The notes beneath the pieces were generated by a model. It worked only from the letters and a program-made list of their open reading frames with translations. It had not been told where the DNA came from and did not search any database. A program made the translations under genes and the position numbers. Positions 43,030 through 55,166 of a DNA stretch of 56,712 nucleotides are shown one piece after another (the stretch's first letter is position 1; every line of letters starts with the position of its first letter). Source of the stretch: an uncultured Planctomycetales bacterium (GTDB lineage: Bacteria > Planctomycetota > Planctomycetia > Isosphaerales > Isosphaeraceae). Location of the stretch: the NCBI GenBank assembly GCA_903926465.1, contig CAIYJE010000191.1, forward strand, positions 1-56,712. Reading direction: 5' to 3'.

Positions 43030-43503
43030 CTAACCACACGGCCGTGCCGCCAGGAACAGGCCAACCCACCCCACCATGAACGCAATGCCTCCCAGCACAG
43101 GAATCATCCCCAGGGCAGGAATTCCGGTCAGAGCCAGGGCGTATAGGCCGCCCGAAAAGATCAAGGTCCCCACCAAGAATCCCACACCGGCAACCCGTTC
43201 CGCCACGCCGCTGCGCCCCGTCTGAAGCATGAGCAGTCCTAGCCCGAACAGGGCCAGGCAATGCCAGAAGTGGTACTTCACGCCAGTGTCAAAAACCTCA
43301 AGACGCCGGCTGGCCAGCACCCTCCGCACAGGCTCAGGCTCAGCCTCCGCTGCTCCACCGGCTTTCTCCTGCGCAGCCGCAATCGCCTCGGCTGCAAGTT
43401 CGGCCTTGAGCGAAGTCCTGAGTCCGTGGGCCCCAAACGCCCCGGCCGCCACGGCCAGGAACCCCAGCACCGTCGCAACTCTGATCCAAAAAAATGCCGT
43501 CAT
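43030..43503 (-). CDS. DUF423 membrane protein
   Basis: A 157-residue protein with four membrane segments, starting FFWIRVATVLGFLAVAAGAFGAHGLR, a DUF423 landmark. YHFWHCLALFGLG and FSGGLYALALTGIPALGMIPVLGGIAFMVGW complete the pattern. A central insertion of about 20 charged residues (EKAGGAAEAEPEPVRR) is longer than usual. The role is unknown. It lies 36 bp downstream of folC on the same strand. Confidence 0.88.
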   Translation of the reverse strand: MTAFFWIRVATVLGFLAVAAGAFGAHGLRTSLKAELAAEAIAAAQEKAGGAAEAEPEPVRRVLASRRLEVFDTGVKYHFWHCLALFGLGLLMLQTGRSGVAERVAGVGFLVGTLIFSGGLYALALTGIPALGMIPVLGGIAFMVGWVGLFLAARPCG

Positions 43504-43539
43504 GGTTGTGTTCCTTTGAGTTCGCCTGTGCTGGAATTC

Positions 43540-44916
43540 TCAGGCTTGGGCACGCGAGTTCCCCAGAACCGCAGCCCGTGCCTCAGCCGCCAGAAAGAGT
43601 GATCCTGTCACGCAGATCAGACCAGACTCGGGCGTCAATAATCTCGCAAGTTCTAACGCAGCGGCAGGATCGGCCGCCACCATCACCGGCTTTCCAAACT
43701 CTTCCGCCACACACATGGCAACTTCATCCTCAGGCACGGCCCGAGGATTGTCTTGATACCGGGTCACAATCACCTTCTCAAAATGCGGCAGCAAAACACG
43801 GAGCTGCCCCGCCAGATCCTTGTCACGTGTTGTCCCAAACACCAGAGTTTTTGGCCCTGCCGGCAGATGGTGGTTCAGGGTTTGCACCAGTGCTTCCGCC
43901 GAGTCCACATTGTGTGCGCCATCAATGATGATCCAGGGCCGCGCGGAAACCAGTTCCACCCGGGCTGGAAAACTGAGGCCCGTCCAGCCCCGCACCACGG
44001 CCGATTCTTCGATCGGCGTCTGACCGGCCTCTGCCCACGCATCCAGGGTTGCCAGCGCAACGGCAGCATTCAACGCCTGGTGCCGCCCCAGAAACGGAAC
44101 CTCCAAAGGCCCCCAGTGCTTGCGCCAGGTTTCCAACTGGACCCAGCCCGGCGTTGGCTCAGTCAGGGGCAGGCGTGGTGCCTGGTATTCCTCACGAAAA
44201 TCCGTATCAATCCATCTGGTCTCACACCGCCTGGCGGCAGCCACCCTGGCAATTGCCAGCCTGGCCTCTGGCGAGCGAACCCCAACCACGGCTCGACCGT
44301 TGCGCTTGAGAATTCCAGCCTTTTCCGTGGCAATGGCGTCCAGAGTCGTCCCAAGAATCTTCGTATGATCATAGGATATGGACGTGAGAACCGACACCGT
44401 GGGTCGAACTACGTTTGTGGAATCGAGCCGGCCGCCCAGCCCAACCTCCAGCACCACGGCCTTGGCCCCAATTTCGGCAAAATGCAACAGGGCCAGCGCC
44501 GTGGTGATTTCAAAGAATGTCAATGGACGGCCGCTCAGGTGCGGATCTTGGGCATCCACGTGGGCTACCACGGGCCGGATCCTCTGGACCAGGTCAACAA
44601 GAATTTCGGGAGCGATGGGCACCCCATCAACCTTGAACCGCTCCTCCAGATGATGCAGGTGGGGCGAGGTGAACAGCCCGGTCCGAAGTCCGCCGGCCGA
44701 CAGGGCAGCCGCAACCAGCACCGAGGTCGAACCTTTCCCTTTGGTGCCGGCCACGTGGATCAGCGACAGTCCATCCTGGGGTTCGCCCAGTTTCCTGAGC
44801 AACCGCCTGGTCCGACCAATGGCCAGTTCTCCAGGCAAGCGTGGCATCCCGGCCCGCTCGTAATCGAGCCGGCTATAGAGATAGTCCAGAGTTTCAAGAT
44901 ACGCTTCATCACGCAT
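43540..44916 (-). CDS. folC: Folylpolyglutamate synthase/dihydrofolate synthase
   Basis: A 458-residue Mur-ligase-type enzyme that adds glutamate to folates. The P-loop VAGTKGKGSTSVLVAAAL, the folate motif LFTSPHLHHLEERF, LEVGLGGRLDSTNVV and IIIDGAHNVDSAEALV are present. It may carry dihydrofolate synthase activity as well. Given that planctomycetes also use tetrahydromethanopterin, polyglutamylation of another pterin is conceivable but unproven. ATG 44916 is the only reasonable start. The large C45 gene ends upstream with a 28-bp gap. Confidence 0.92.
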   Translation of the reverse strand: MRDEAYLETLDYLYSRLDYERAGMPRLPGELAIGRTRRLLRKLGEPQDGLSLIHVAGTKGKGSTSVLVAAALSAGGLRTGLFTSPHLHHLEERFKVDGVPIAPEILVDLVQRIRPVVAHVDAQDPHLSGRPLTFFEITTALALLHFAEIGAKAVVLEVGLGGRLDSTNVVRPTVSVLTSISYDHTKILGTTLDAIATEKAGILKRNGRAVVGVRSPEARLAIARVAAARRCETRWIDTDFREEYQAPRLPLTEPTPGWVQLETWRKHWGPLEVPFLGRHQALNAAVALATLDAWAEAGQTPIEESAVVRGWTGLSFPARVELVSARPWIIIDGAHNVDSAEALVQTLNHHLPAGPKTLVFGTTRDKDLAGQLRVLLPHFEKVIVTRYQDNPRAVPEDEVAMCVAEEFGKPVMVAADPAAALELARLLTPESGLICVTGSLFLAAEARAAVLGNSRAQA

Positions 44917-44944
44917 GGTGGCGCCAGATCAAGGGCGTGGAGGG

Positions 44945-47569
44945 TTATTCGGGTTTCGAAGGCAGGCCCGCATCCGCAGCGGCACCCTCTTCAAGCGGAA
45001 TCGCGTAACCGACCGCAGGCCCCCGTCGCGGCATGACAACCAGCTCAGGACGGGCCTCTCGGGGAAGAGCCTCAACAAGGTACCAGGTTGCAGCCGAACT
45101 GTTTCCCGCGAAAATCACGGCCGAGAAGGCCGGGTCCGTTGGGTGCGGCCCTGCGGCAATGACCCCAGCTGCGGTGTCGGCTTCAGACTTGCCTTCCAGC
45201 CCAAATGAGGCCGGACCAAACGTCACCGGCCAGGTCCGGTTCACAAGCTGGGATTTCTGGTACATCGTTTCAATCTGGGCACTCACATGATTCGTTGCAG
45301 GCCTGCCAACTAGCAAGAGATGCCTGGCAGGCAGGCCCGAGGCCATCACCTCGGTGTCGGCCAGAATAGGCACGGTGATGTTCGACCAGCGTGTCCGGAT
45401 CGCGTGTTGCAACCGCTGGGCCGCCTCCCGCTGGGCATCGGCCTCGGCCTTGGTTCCGTAAATAATCACGGCCGATTCAGGATTGTGCTCAAAGGAAAGT
45501 ACCGACCAGAAACGACCCGCCACCAGCCGATCTGTCACTTCCGAAGGCAAGTTGGCGAGCGCATCTGGACCCAACCAGGCGTTCCATTGAGCCCGGGTGG
45601 GACCGTCTTCAATAGCCGTAGAGCGTTCGATCAAATCGGCGACGTCGGCCGGCTTGCCCGCATGAGCCCGTCCATACTCATCCATGAGCCGGAGGTAGGC
45701 TTCATCCCCGAGTTGGTTCCGCAAGGTTTCCAGGACAAACACTCCCTTGCCCAGGGCAATGTCATACCAGGCGTCGTCCCGAAGTTCAGGAACGATCTGA
45801 GAGAGCGGGAGATCTCGGCCCAGGCGGGCCCGAGCCGCCAGATACTGGGACAGGTAGCCGAATAGCGCCACGTCGGGGTCCTGGGTGGGCTCTTCGCTCC
45901 GATCCAAGGTCACCAGCCGCTCGTGCGCGGCAAACGCCGCGGCCAGCCAGAGATCCTGATTGGTGCCTGGCAAAAGGGTGCCATGCCAGCTCGGCCGATG
46001 ACGCGGATGCCCCTCATCTTCCTCCTGCTCTTCCGCCGAACCCAGAACCTGGCCATCGGGAAAATCTTCAGGGCTCAGACGGATCGTCTCCGCTCTCGAA
46101 TTGGCTTCCGTGGTCAGCCTGGATTCCTTTTGCACCGAGAGGTGGGTCCAATCATGCGGGATCAGGGCCCGAATTTCCGGGTAGAGGGCCCGCTCGGCGT
46201 CGGTCGGTCGCCATGATTCACTCCGCGGTGGACCAAACCGGGCAACAGCAGACAGTTCCCCCATCAGGTCGGCCGTAGTGATCTTGACATCCAGAGAACG
46301 GGCCGCGGCCAGCGGCGGCGTGGTGAACGCATCTTGGGCAGCCGCCAGGTCAATTCGTCCCCGATACCGATCAAACCAGGCCAGCCACGCGCGATCACGA
46401 TCATCAGGATGAAACATCACGTTCACCGGCGTACCAAGCACACTGGGCACCGTTTCCAGCCGAACCTTCAGGTCTTTGGCGTTATTGCAACCCCAGTAAA
46501 AGCCCTCGGTGCCACCAAACCACTCTTGCTTGCTAGACCGCCAGAGCTTTTGGTCCTTCGTACCAAGCTCAAACATGGCGATTTCGTTGGTATTCGTATC
46601 CGCCATCAGCCATTCATTGGTGTACAGGCCGTTGTTACCGGCCGACAAAGCGGCCACGATGTCGTCGATGGAACTCCCATATTGCAGGGCGCGGCGCACC
46701 CGGACAGACAGCGGTCGGCTTTCGGGCTCGAAGCGGGTCTGGTCGATCGTGGTTTCCACCACGGCCAGCCCACGGTCATTCATGTAAAAATCGGTACCAC
46801 TCATGATCGCGCCTGGATACCCTTGAAAGATGACCCGATGGCCATCTTCAGGCTGGATATCAATCCAGACGTTCAGGAACCGTGAGTGGAACAAGTTCCA
46901 CATGGTGATATGGCCAATCACCACTTTGCCATCGGCCGTGGCTGGGCCTGTTGCCACAAAAGCGCTGCAGTGCTCTTCACGCGGAATCGGTGCCCGGTTG
47001 ATGGGCTCCTGAAACTGTTTTCCTTCCAGGCCGATCGGTGTGGAATCCAGCGCCTCGTCCAGAAAACTGGTCTCGATCTCGGTGTTGATCGCCACGATGT
47101 CCAGCAGATCGATCTTGCGATCTCCCACCCGGGCGCCGGCAGCCGCGGCCCCGTCGGCAATTCCCTTCATCTCTTCCAGAAACTCAGGCTCAAACCTGCG
47201 CAAGAACAGGGCGCTGGAAATCAGACGCACACTCTTCCAACCGGTGTCTGGATCTTTGGGGGCGTGGTAACGTCCCAGCACCCGAATGTATTCGGCAATC
47301 TCACGCGCCAGCAATTGGCCATGCTGGACCCCACGCTCGTAAGGCTTCCCCTCCAGGTGCAACACCAGCCAGCCAGACTGCGGGCGCAGGCTCCCCTTCT
47401 CGTAGGTCCGGACCGATGCGGTTTCCAGAGCGGGAGTTACGATGGCCGTTCCAACTCGGTCGCCAGATTGAACTGGTGCAGCCTGAGCCTTTGGAACAAA
47501 GCCCAGCAGGCAGAGTGCGACCAGCATCAAACTGGCAAATTCCCAAGCATGGGGTGGACCTGGCCTCAT
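44945..47569 (-). CDS. C45 autoproteolytic hydrolase fused to an M1-peptidase-like tail
   Basis: An 874-residue chimera. Residues 1-30 form a signal peptide (SLMLVALCLLGFVPKAQAA). Residues about 65 to 470 match the C45 hydrolase family, with predicted self-cleavage nucleophile Cys201 in EEHCSAFVATGPATADGKVV. From about 610 the sequence resembles the C-terminal helical part of M1 aminopeptidases (ALGKGVFVLETLRNQLGDEAYLRLM, HAGKPADVADLIE), but I see no HExxH zinc motif. A beta-alpha domain and a final segment (FAGNSSAATWYLVEALPRE) follow. ATG 47569 gives a clean signal peptide; an ATG at 47617 would add one hydrophobic segment. The gene is upstream of folC and divergent from a small membrane gene. 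The substrate is unknown. Confidence 0.75.
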   Translation of the reverse strand: MRPGPPHAWEFASLMLVALCLLGFVPKAQAAPVQSGDRVGTAIVTPALETASVRTYEKGSLRPQSGWLVLHLEGKPYERGVQHGQLLAREIAEYIRVLGRYHAPKDPDTGWKSVRLISSALFLRRFEPEFLEEMKGIADGAAAAGARVGDRKIDLLDIVAINTEIETSFLDEALDSTPIGLEGKQFQEPINRAPIPREEHCSAFVATGPATADGKVVIGHITMWNLFHSRFLNVWIDIQPEDGHRVIFQGYPGAIMSGTDFYMNDRGLAVVETTIDQTRFEPESRPLSVRVRRALQYGSSIDDIVAALSAGNNGLYTNEWLMADTNTNEIAMFELGTKDQKLWRSSKQEWFGGTEGFYWGCNNAKDLKVRLETVPSVLGTPVNVMFHPDDRDRAWLAWFDRYRGRIDLAAAQDAFTTPPLAAARSLDVKITTADLMGELSAVARFGPPRSESWRPTDAERALYPEIRALIPHDWTHLSVQKESRLTTEANSRAETIRLSPEDFPDGQVLGSAEEQEEDEGHPRHRPSWHGTLLPGTNQDLWLAAAFAAHERLVTLDRSEEPTQDPDVALFGYLSQYLAARARLGRDLPLSQIVPELRDDAWYDIALGKGVFVLETLRNQLGDEAYLRLMDEYGRAHAGKPADVADLIERSTAIEDGPTRAQWNAWLGPDALANLPSEVTDRLVAGRFWSVLSFEHNPESAVIIYGTKAEADAQREAAQRLQHAIRTRWSNITVPILADTEVMASGLPARHLLLVGRPATNHVSAQIETMYQKSQLVNRTWPVTFGPASFGLEGKSEADTAAGVIAAGPHPTDPAFSAVIFAGNSSAATWYLVEALPREARPELVVMPRRGPAVGYAIPLEEGAAADAGLPSKPE

Positions 47570-47841
47570 CGAACGGAGTCTCACAAGCAAGGAGAGATAG
47601 ATCAGAATCAGCCCCATGATTGTAGAGAGAACCCAGGCCAACTCGTAGGGCAACTGATTGAATTTACGATCTCCCCGGGGCAGCCTGACTCCCTGTTGAG
47701 CGCCCCGTAGACACTGGCCCCCGAGAGCGTATGATCGTTCTATCTGTTTTTCAAAGAACGGGTTAGCACCTCGGCCTAACCTACCCATCTTCAATTCAGG
47801 CTGTTTCCAAACCAGCCGACCCAAAACGCTCAGGTCCGCTC

Positions 47842-48216
47842 ATGGATATGTACTATTACGCGATGAAAATCTTCCTGTTCGCATCGCTGGTCAGTTCGTT
47901 CGTCAAGTTTGAACCGCTGCAAAAATTCGGCCTGTTCCTGAGCCTGCTCTACACCACCCTGATCGCATTTCTCAGCTACGTGTTCTTGATCAGCCCCGCA
48001 CCCCCAGCTTCCCTTACGCTCTGGCAAGTCTGGCTGGCAACCAATTTCGTGCTGGTTTGGGCCTACTTCGCACTGCTGGCAAAGTTCGATCAAAGCATCC
48101 TTTTCTGGGTGATCCTCCTCGCCGGGATCCCTCTGATTTTCAACGAACTTAATGTACCCGTTGGATTGGGGCCTATTTTAAACGTGTTCTGCCAGTCAGT
48201 TGCGTTCAGTAAGTAG
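47842..48216 (+). CDS. Small integral membrane protein, unknown
   Basis: A 124-residue protein with about four hydrophobic segments (IFLFASLVSSF, GLFLSLLYTTLIAFLSYVFLI, WLATNFVLVWAYFALLAKF, ILFWVILLAGIPLIF). No family is recognised. AGGT lies upstream of ATG 47842. It is first in a run of three plus-strand genes ending in a Ser/Thr kinase, so a sensor or adaptor role in the same membrane pathway is possible. Confidence 0.7.
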   Translation: MDMYYYAMKIFLFASLVSSFVKFEPLQKFGLFLSLLYTTLIAFLSYVFLISPAPPASLTLWQVWLATNFVLVWAYFALLAKFDQSILFWVILLAGIPLIFNELNVPVGLGPILNVFCQSVAFSK

Positions 48217-48299
48217 TGGCCAACCATGATCCAGGTTCAGCGTCAAGCGAATCCAGACACTCAACAAACTTGCTCAAGTGCAACGGAGCCACCGGATCG

Positions 48300-49463
48300 A
48301 TGAATTTCAGTTTTAACTGTCCCAGTTGTGACGCAAAATTCGAGGCCCCAGAATCACTGGCCGGGAAGCGGGCCCGATGCAAACGGTGCCAGGCCGAAAT
48401 CACGATTCCCAGCAGATCCACACCCAACCGCACGACCCAGGCTGGCCAGGTCATCGCGCCCGAAAAAAGTGTGCTGGCAGTTCCGGTCCAAGCTCAAACA
48501 CCCCCCGGCCGAAACTGGATTGCCGCGGCAACGCAGGCCGGCCTCAAACCGGTCTCCACGGCAACCCAGCCGCCCCCAAGGGCAAATCTGTCTCCAGCAA
48601 AGGACGCCAGGTCTTCTCAACCAGACTGGGTTACTGCCGTTAATAGCCAGGTCGCCCTGAAGCCGCTCTCCATGGCGGCCATGCCTGCCATCAAGAAAGT
48701 TCTGCCCTCAGCGCTCGACGAAGACTCTTTCACTGGGCCCTACAAGGTTGCGACCGCCCCTGCACGACCTTACGTCCATGCGGAAGGTGGGTCTGTGGGC
48801 CGGCCCGCCGGCATTGTCAAGCAAGCGTACCGTGGCCAGATTGGTGGCATTCAGGGACTCGCGAGGTGGCTCAATGATAGCGCCTACCTGCTCTCGATTC
48901 CCTTCATCGCAGTGCTTTTCTTTGGAGTCCTGCTCCATAATCGCCCGCTCGCACTGCTGGGTGCCACCTTGGTCGTCTTGTTGAACCTGAGCCGACTGGT
49001 CACCGGTTTGACCAATCTGATCCTGATTCCGTTCAAAGACAGCCCGATCCAAGGCCTTCTGTTCCTCATTCCGCCGGTGGGCATCTTTTACTGCCTCAAG
49101 CAATGGAAACGGGTGAAGAAGCCCCTCAAAAGAATCGCCGAACCCGCGATCACCATTGCCGCCGTGGCACTTGCTTTCACGTTTGTACCCTGGTTACGCA
49201 CCGGCGCTACACGACCGAGCGGAGATCTGAAGTCACAGATTAGCTCCGGAATTCGTGCGTTTGAATCCGACGTCCAGAAAGAGATCGGCACCCTGCCGGC
49301 CGACCTCAAAAAACTGCCAGCAAACGCCAGCAAAGCTCTGCAAAAACAGGATAAGCCGGAAACCGCCCCCGCAAGCAAAGCCGTGCAACCCGGGCAAGGC
49401 CCACTGGATCAACTCCGCGGAGTGACCGATCAACTCAAAAACCTGCGTGAGATGGAACAGTAA
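48300..49463 (+). CDS. Zinc-ribbon protein with membrane segments
   Basis: A 387-residue protein. Residues 1-30 form a zinc ribbon with Cys7-X2-Cys10 and Cys27-X2-Cys30 (FNCPSCDAKFEAPESLAGKR), a common start in planctomycetes. A long Pro/Ala/Thr-rich disordered linker follows (about 45-190), then four to five membrane segments (AYLLSIPFIAVLFFGVLLH, ALLGATLVVLLNLSRLVTGL, IQGLLFLIPPVGIFYCL, ITIAAVALAFTFVPWL), and a charged C-terminal tail with a coiled-coil-like Lys/Leu pattern. A GTG at 48216 would add 28 unrelated residues. Function unknown. Confidence 0.72.
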   Translation: MNFSFNCPSCDAKFEAPESLAGKRARCKRCQAEITIPSRSTPNRTTQAGQVIAPEKSVLAVPVQAQTPPGRNWIAAATQAGLKPVSTATQPPPRANLSPAKDARSSQPDWVTAVNSQVALKPLSMAAMPAIKKVLPSALDEDSFTGPYKVATAPARPYVHAEGGSVGRPAGIVKQAYRGQIGGIQGLARWLNDSAYLLSIPFIAVLFFGVLLHNRPLALLGATLVVLLNLSRLVTGLTNLILIPFKDSPIQGLLFLIPPVGIFYCLKQWKRVKKPLKRIAEPAITIAAVALAFTFVPWLRTGATRPSGDLKSQISSGIRAFESDVQKEIGTLPADLKKLPANASKALQKQDKPETAPASKAVQPGQGPLDQLRGVTDQLKNLREMEQ

Positions 49464-49542
49464 TTCATGGGTTCACCCACCCATGCCAAAGACACGGATC
49501 AATAATTCACACCTGATGGCGAGATGATCGAAAGGCGAGGTC

Positions 49543-51246
49543 ATGGACAATTCAACTCACAAGCACTCGACCGATAATGACGGTCTGATCCTGCTCGAAC
49601 CAGACACCAATGAGTCGACCAACGCCCCAGGCGAATCCTCCACATACGCATCTTCCAATCGTGGCGATTCGCCCAGCATGGAGACCGAAAACGAGCAGTT
49701 GCTGCGCAGTCGTCTGCGCCTGATTGCCTGGATGTTCACCGTCGTCTTTGGCGTTCTTTTCCTCTGGAACCTGATTACGCGAGAAACCCACACCTGGATC
49801 CTCACCAGCGCCTTCAGCTTCCGAATCTTGCTGGCGCTGGGCCTGGCCTACTTGGTTTCCGACCGGTTCCACTGGTCGATCCGCCAGCTCCGAGTTTTCG
49901 AAGGACTTTTCTTTGGCATCAACATTCTTTGCCTTCTCTTCAATCAGTACCATTCCAATATGCAGTATATCGGCAATGGACAGGTTGAGAAGGTCATTGC
50001 CACCGAGCTGAGCGGTGTACTTCTCTGCAATTTCTATATGATGGTTTATGGCGCGCTCATTCCCAATGACCCTAAACGTACCGCGCGAGCCGTGATGTAC
50101 ATGGCCCTTGGTCCGCTGTTCGTTTTTGCAATCCTTCTGGCCGAGCCACTTGAACGGATGAGCGACCTGCACGGCATCAACCCACTGGCCATGGCTGGCA
50201 CCAGCACCATCTACCTGGGTCTTGGTATCTTTGTTTCGATTGCAACCGCCTTTGTACTCCACGGGCTTCGCAAGGAACTGCACCAGGCCAAGCAACTGGG
50301 GCAATACCAGCTTGGAGAACGCCTGGGAGATGGCGGAATGGGTGACGTTTTCATGGCCGAGCACCAGATGCTCAAACGCCCTTGCGCCCTGAAACTGATC
50401 AAGCCGGACATTGCCAACAATTCCGTGGCAATTGCCAGGTTCGAACGCGAAGTTCAGTCTGCGGCCATGCTGCAACACCCCAATACGATCGAGATCTTTG
50501 ACTACGGTCATTCGGCCGATGGCACGTTCTACTACGTCATGGAATACCTGCCTGGCATGAATTCCCATGACATCGTGGCCAAATATGGGCCAATGCCGCT
50601 GGGCCGAGTGATCTACCTGATGAAGCAGGTTTGTGGCGCCCTGGCAGAGGCCCACCGCTTGGGAATTGTGCACCGAGATCTCAAGCCGGCAAATATCCTG
50701 ATTGCCATCCTGGGCGGTGAGTGCGACGTGGCCAAGGTGCTCGACTTTGGACTCGCCAAGCTCACCACACCCGGGTCGACCACGCTGACCACGGAATACA
50801 GTGTCAGCGGCACCCCCTCGTACATGAGCCCCGAACAGGCCATGGCCGAGAACAATGTCGACGGCCGAACCGATCTCTACGCACTCGGGGCCATTCTCTA
50901 TTTCTGGCTCACCGGTCGCCCACCGTTCGTTGGCTCCAACCCCATGGAACTGATGATCGCCCACTCCCGAGACGCCGCTGCTGCACCTTCCAGCCACCGA
51001 TCGGACATTCCGGCCGATCTGGATGCGATTGTTCTCAAATGCCTGGCCAAACGCCCGGAAGAGCGATTCTCGGATGCTCGAGAACTGGCCAGAGCCCTGA
51101 ACGCTTGCAGCTGCGCAGGTACGTGGACGTCTCAGGATGCCGAGGACTGGTGGGCCGCCAAAGCCGCGGAACACGAAGGCGAACTGGAATCAGAATCCCC
51201 TTCAACCCATGCCACGGCGTCCGCCACGCACTCGTCAACCAAGTGA
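49543..51246 (+). CDS. Membrane-linked Ser/Thr protein kinase
   Basis: A 567-residue protein. A disordered start (residues 1-48) leads into about six to seven membrane segments (residues about 55-240). The kinase domain then occupies residues about 255-530: GERLGDGGMGDVF, catalytic-lysine CALKLIKPDI, HRDLKPANIL, DFGLAKL and GTPSYMSPEQA are intact. This is the reverse of the usual PknB layout, where the membrane helix follows the kinase. The membrane part may act as a sensor that controls the cytoplasmic kinase. It stands near a PP2C-type opponent (23.4 kb) only within the same window. Confidence 0.9.
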   Translation: MDNSTHKHSTDNDGLILLEPDTNESTNAPGESSTYASSNRGDSPSMETENEQLLRSRLRLIAWMFTVVFGVLFLWNLITRETHTWILTSAFSFRILLALGLAYLVSDRFHWSIRQLRVFEGLFFGINILCLLFNQYHSNMQYIGNGQVEKVIATELSGVLLCNFYMMVYGALIPNDPKRTARAVMYMALGPLFVFAILLAEPLERMSDLHGINPLAMAGTSTIYLGLGIFVSIATAFVLHGLRKELHQAKQLGQYQLGERLGDGGMGDVFMAEHQMLKRPCALKLIKPDIANNSVAIARFEREVQSAAMLQHPNTIEIFDYGHSADGTFYYVMEYLPGMNSHDIVAKYGPMPLGRVIYLMKQVCGALAEAHRLGIVHRDLKPANILIAILGGECDVAKVLDFGLAKLTTPGSTTLTTEYSVSGTPSYMSPEQAMAENNVDGRTDLYALGAILYFWLTGRPPFVGSNPMELMIAHSRDAAAAPSSHRSDIPADLDAIVLKCLAKRPEERFSDARELARALNACSCAGTWTSQDAEDWWAAKAAEHEGELESESPSTHATASATHSSTK

Positions 51247-51295
51247 ACAGGAACGGGTGGTCCTCTCCTCTGGAATTCGTCTGATCGAGTAAGCC

Positions 51296-51817
51296 ATGAC
51301 TGCAGATGAACTTCGTGCCTTGCAAGCCCCTTTGAAGGCGCTTTACCGAGAGCAACCGGCGGCCGCGCTCAAAACCCTGCACGCCACCGGAAAGGTTCAG
51401 GCCGGCACTTTGAGTTGCAACCTGACCACAGAGTTTGGCCAACTCTCGGCCGGACTCCATCCGGCCGCGGGTGGCGATGGCTCGTGGGCCTGCTCGGCCG
51501 ATCTGTTGCTGCAGTCTTTGGTGGCGTGCGCAGGGGTTACGTTGGCTGCGGTGGCCAAAGCGATGGGGCTTGAACTTCGCGATTCGGTGGTGACGGCGGA
51601 AGGTGACCTCGATTTTCGGGGCACCTTGGGCGTCAATAAAGAGGTGCCGGTTGGCTTTACCGAGATCCGTGTCCGGTTTGACCTGGATCTAGACGCGTCT
51701 GAAGAGCAAGTTCGCAAACTGATTGAGTTAACAGAACGCTACTGTGTGATTTACCGAACTCTGGCTCAGCCGCCAAAGCTGGCGACCTCGGTAAAACTCG
51801 CTTCGAAACTGGATTAG
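51296..51817 (+). CDS. OsmC/Ohr family protein
   Basis: A 173-residue protein of the OsmC fold. LQSLVACAGVTLAAVA carries the N-terminal redox cysteine and IELTERYCVIYRTL the C-terminal one, the two thiols that reduce organic hydroperoxides. GKVQAGTLSCNLTTEF precedes them. Cytosolic. Its start lies 49 bp after the kinase stop and lon follows 207 bp later, so a stress-response cluster is plausible but not proven. Confidence 0.85.
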   Translation: MTADELRALQAPLKALYREQPAAALKTLHATGKVQAGTLSCNLTTEFGQLSAGLHPAAGGDGSWACSADLLLQSLVACAGVTLAAVAKAMGLELRDSVVTAEGDLDFRGTLGVNKEVPVGFTEIRVRFDLDLDASEEQVRKLIELTERYCVIYRTLAQPPKLATSVKLASKLD

Positions 51818-52024
51818 CTCGACCGCTGCCCATACACTTGTCTACTCCGACAGTGGGCGGAAGACACGGGTGTCGGCCGTCCCTGGCCGATTTCGTGATG
51901 GTGTTCCACAATTGCTTGTAGAACCACAAAGCTAAGATCCCAGTCCGCTCCGTGAACTATGAAGTGTTGGGGAGTCGCTCATCAACGACCAGTCGTTCAG
52001 GAACCCAGACCAGGCGAGATTGCG

Positions 52025-54586
<2,562 letters not shown>

Positions 54587-54750
54587 GAGCTGAACACTTA
54601 CCGATAGCTATCTGAGACGGTAACTTCATCGACGATTCCAGCAGCCATGCGAAGGATAAGCCTCGGCCGCGTTTCCTTCGCAGCGATTGAGTGGGCACTC
54701 CTGAGATCCACCTAACCTATGCATCATATGATTCTTGTCGCAAATGAAAT
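54587..54750. other. Intergenic stretch, nothing recognised
   Basis: There is no gene, repeat or terminator that I can support in these 164 bp after lon. GC falls noticeably toward the right. Confidence 0.3.
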
Positions 54751-54972
54751 TCATTTGTCTGTAAACGGAACTGCGGACCTCATAGTTGCCTCCGCTTCCT
54801 GGAGAGATTCCATCGCCATACGAAACCGTTTTGCCTCAAATTGTCCGTTGATCTCACCAGTAATCGAACGCTCTAGCAACATTCTGTAGTTGCCAGAAAG
54901 TTCCGGATTAAATCGCTCTTCTAACTCATGCATTTCGTTAATGACGATTGACCAGACCGATTCCGTAGGCAT
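54751..54972 (-). CDS. Possible small hypothetical protein
   Basis: A 73-residue open frame, starting MPTESVWSIVINEMHELEER, largely helical (EAKRFRMAMESLQEAEATMRS). No strong ribosome site precedes ATG 54972, and the flanking DNA is AT-richer than the window average. It could be an acquired gene or a chance frame. The upstream 54973-55166 region holds a divergent promoter for the next gene. Confidence 0.4.
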   Translation of the reverse strand: MPTESVWSIVINEMHELEERFNPELSGNYRMLLERSITGEINGQFEAKRFRMAMESLQEAEATMRSAVPFTDK

Positions 54973-55123
54973 GGTCAACACTTATTCGAAGGACCTTTTT
55001 ACGAGTCATCGTCTTTAACATCCGTTCCCAGTAGTGTCCAAAAACACCATCGTTGAGCAAGAGCCTGAACGAAGTCGCTGAACGACGCCAAATAGGGGTC
55101 GGTCGATTACGGTATCGGGTTCG

Positions 55124-55163
55124 TTGAGCCGGGCAAAAATAAGACTATTCTCACAATGAGAAT
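55124..55163 (+). promoter_or_regulatory. Promoter with overlapping palindromic operator
   Basis: TTGAGC (55124-55129), a 16-bp spacer and TATTCT (55146-55151) form a promoter. A perfect palindrome ATTCTCA-CAA-TGAGAAT (55147-55163) covers the -10 box and the start site, ideal for a dimeric repressor. The coding start follows only 3 nt later, so transcripts would have a very short leader. Confidence 0.5.
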
Positions 55164-55166
55164 TGC

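Noticed and set aside
49552-51174. 540-residue open frame antisense to the Ser/Thr kinase
   Set aside because: It lies exactly opposite a kinase with all motifs intact and shows no domain of its own. Long antisense frames are common in GC-rich genes.
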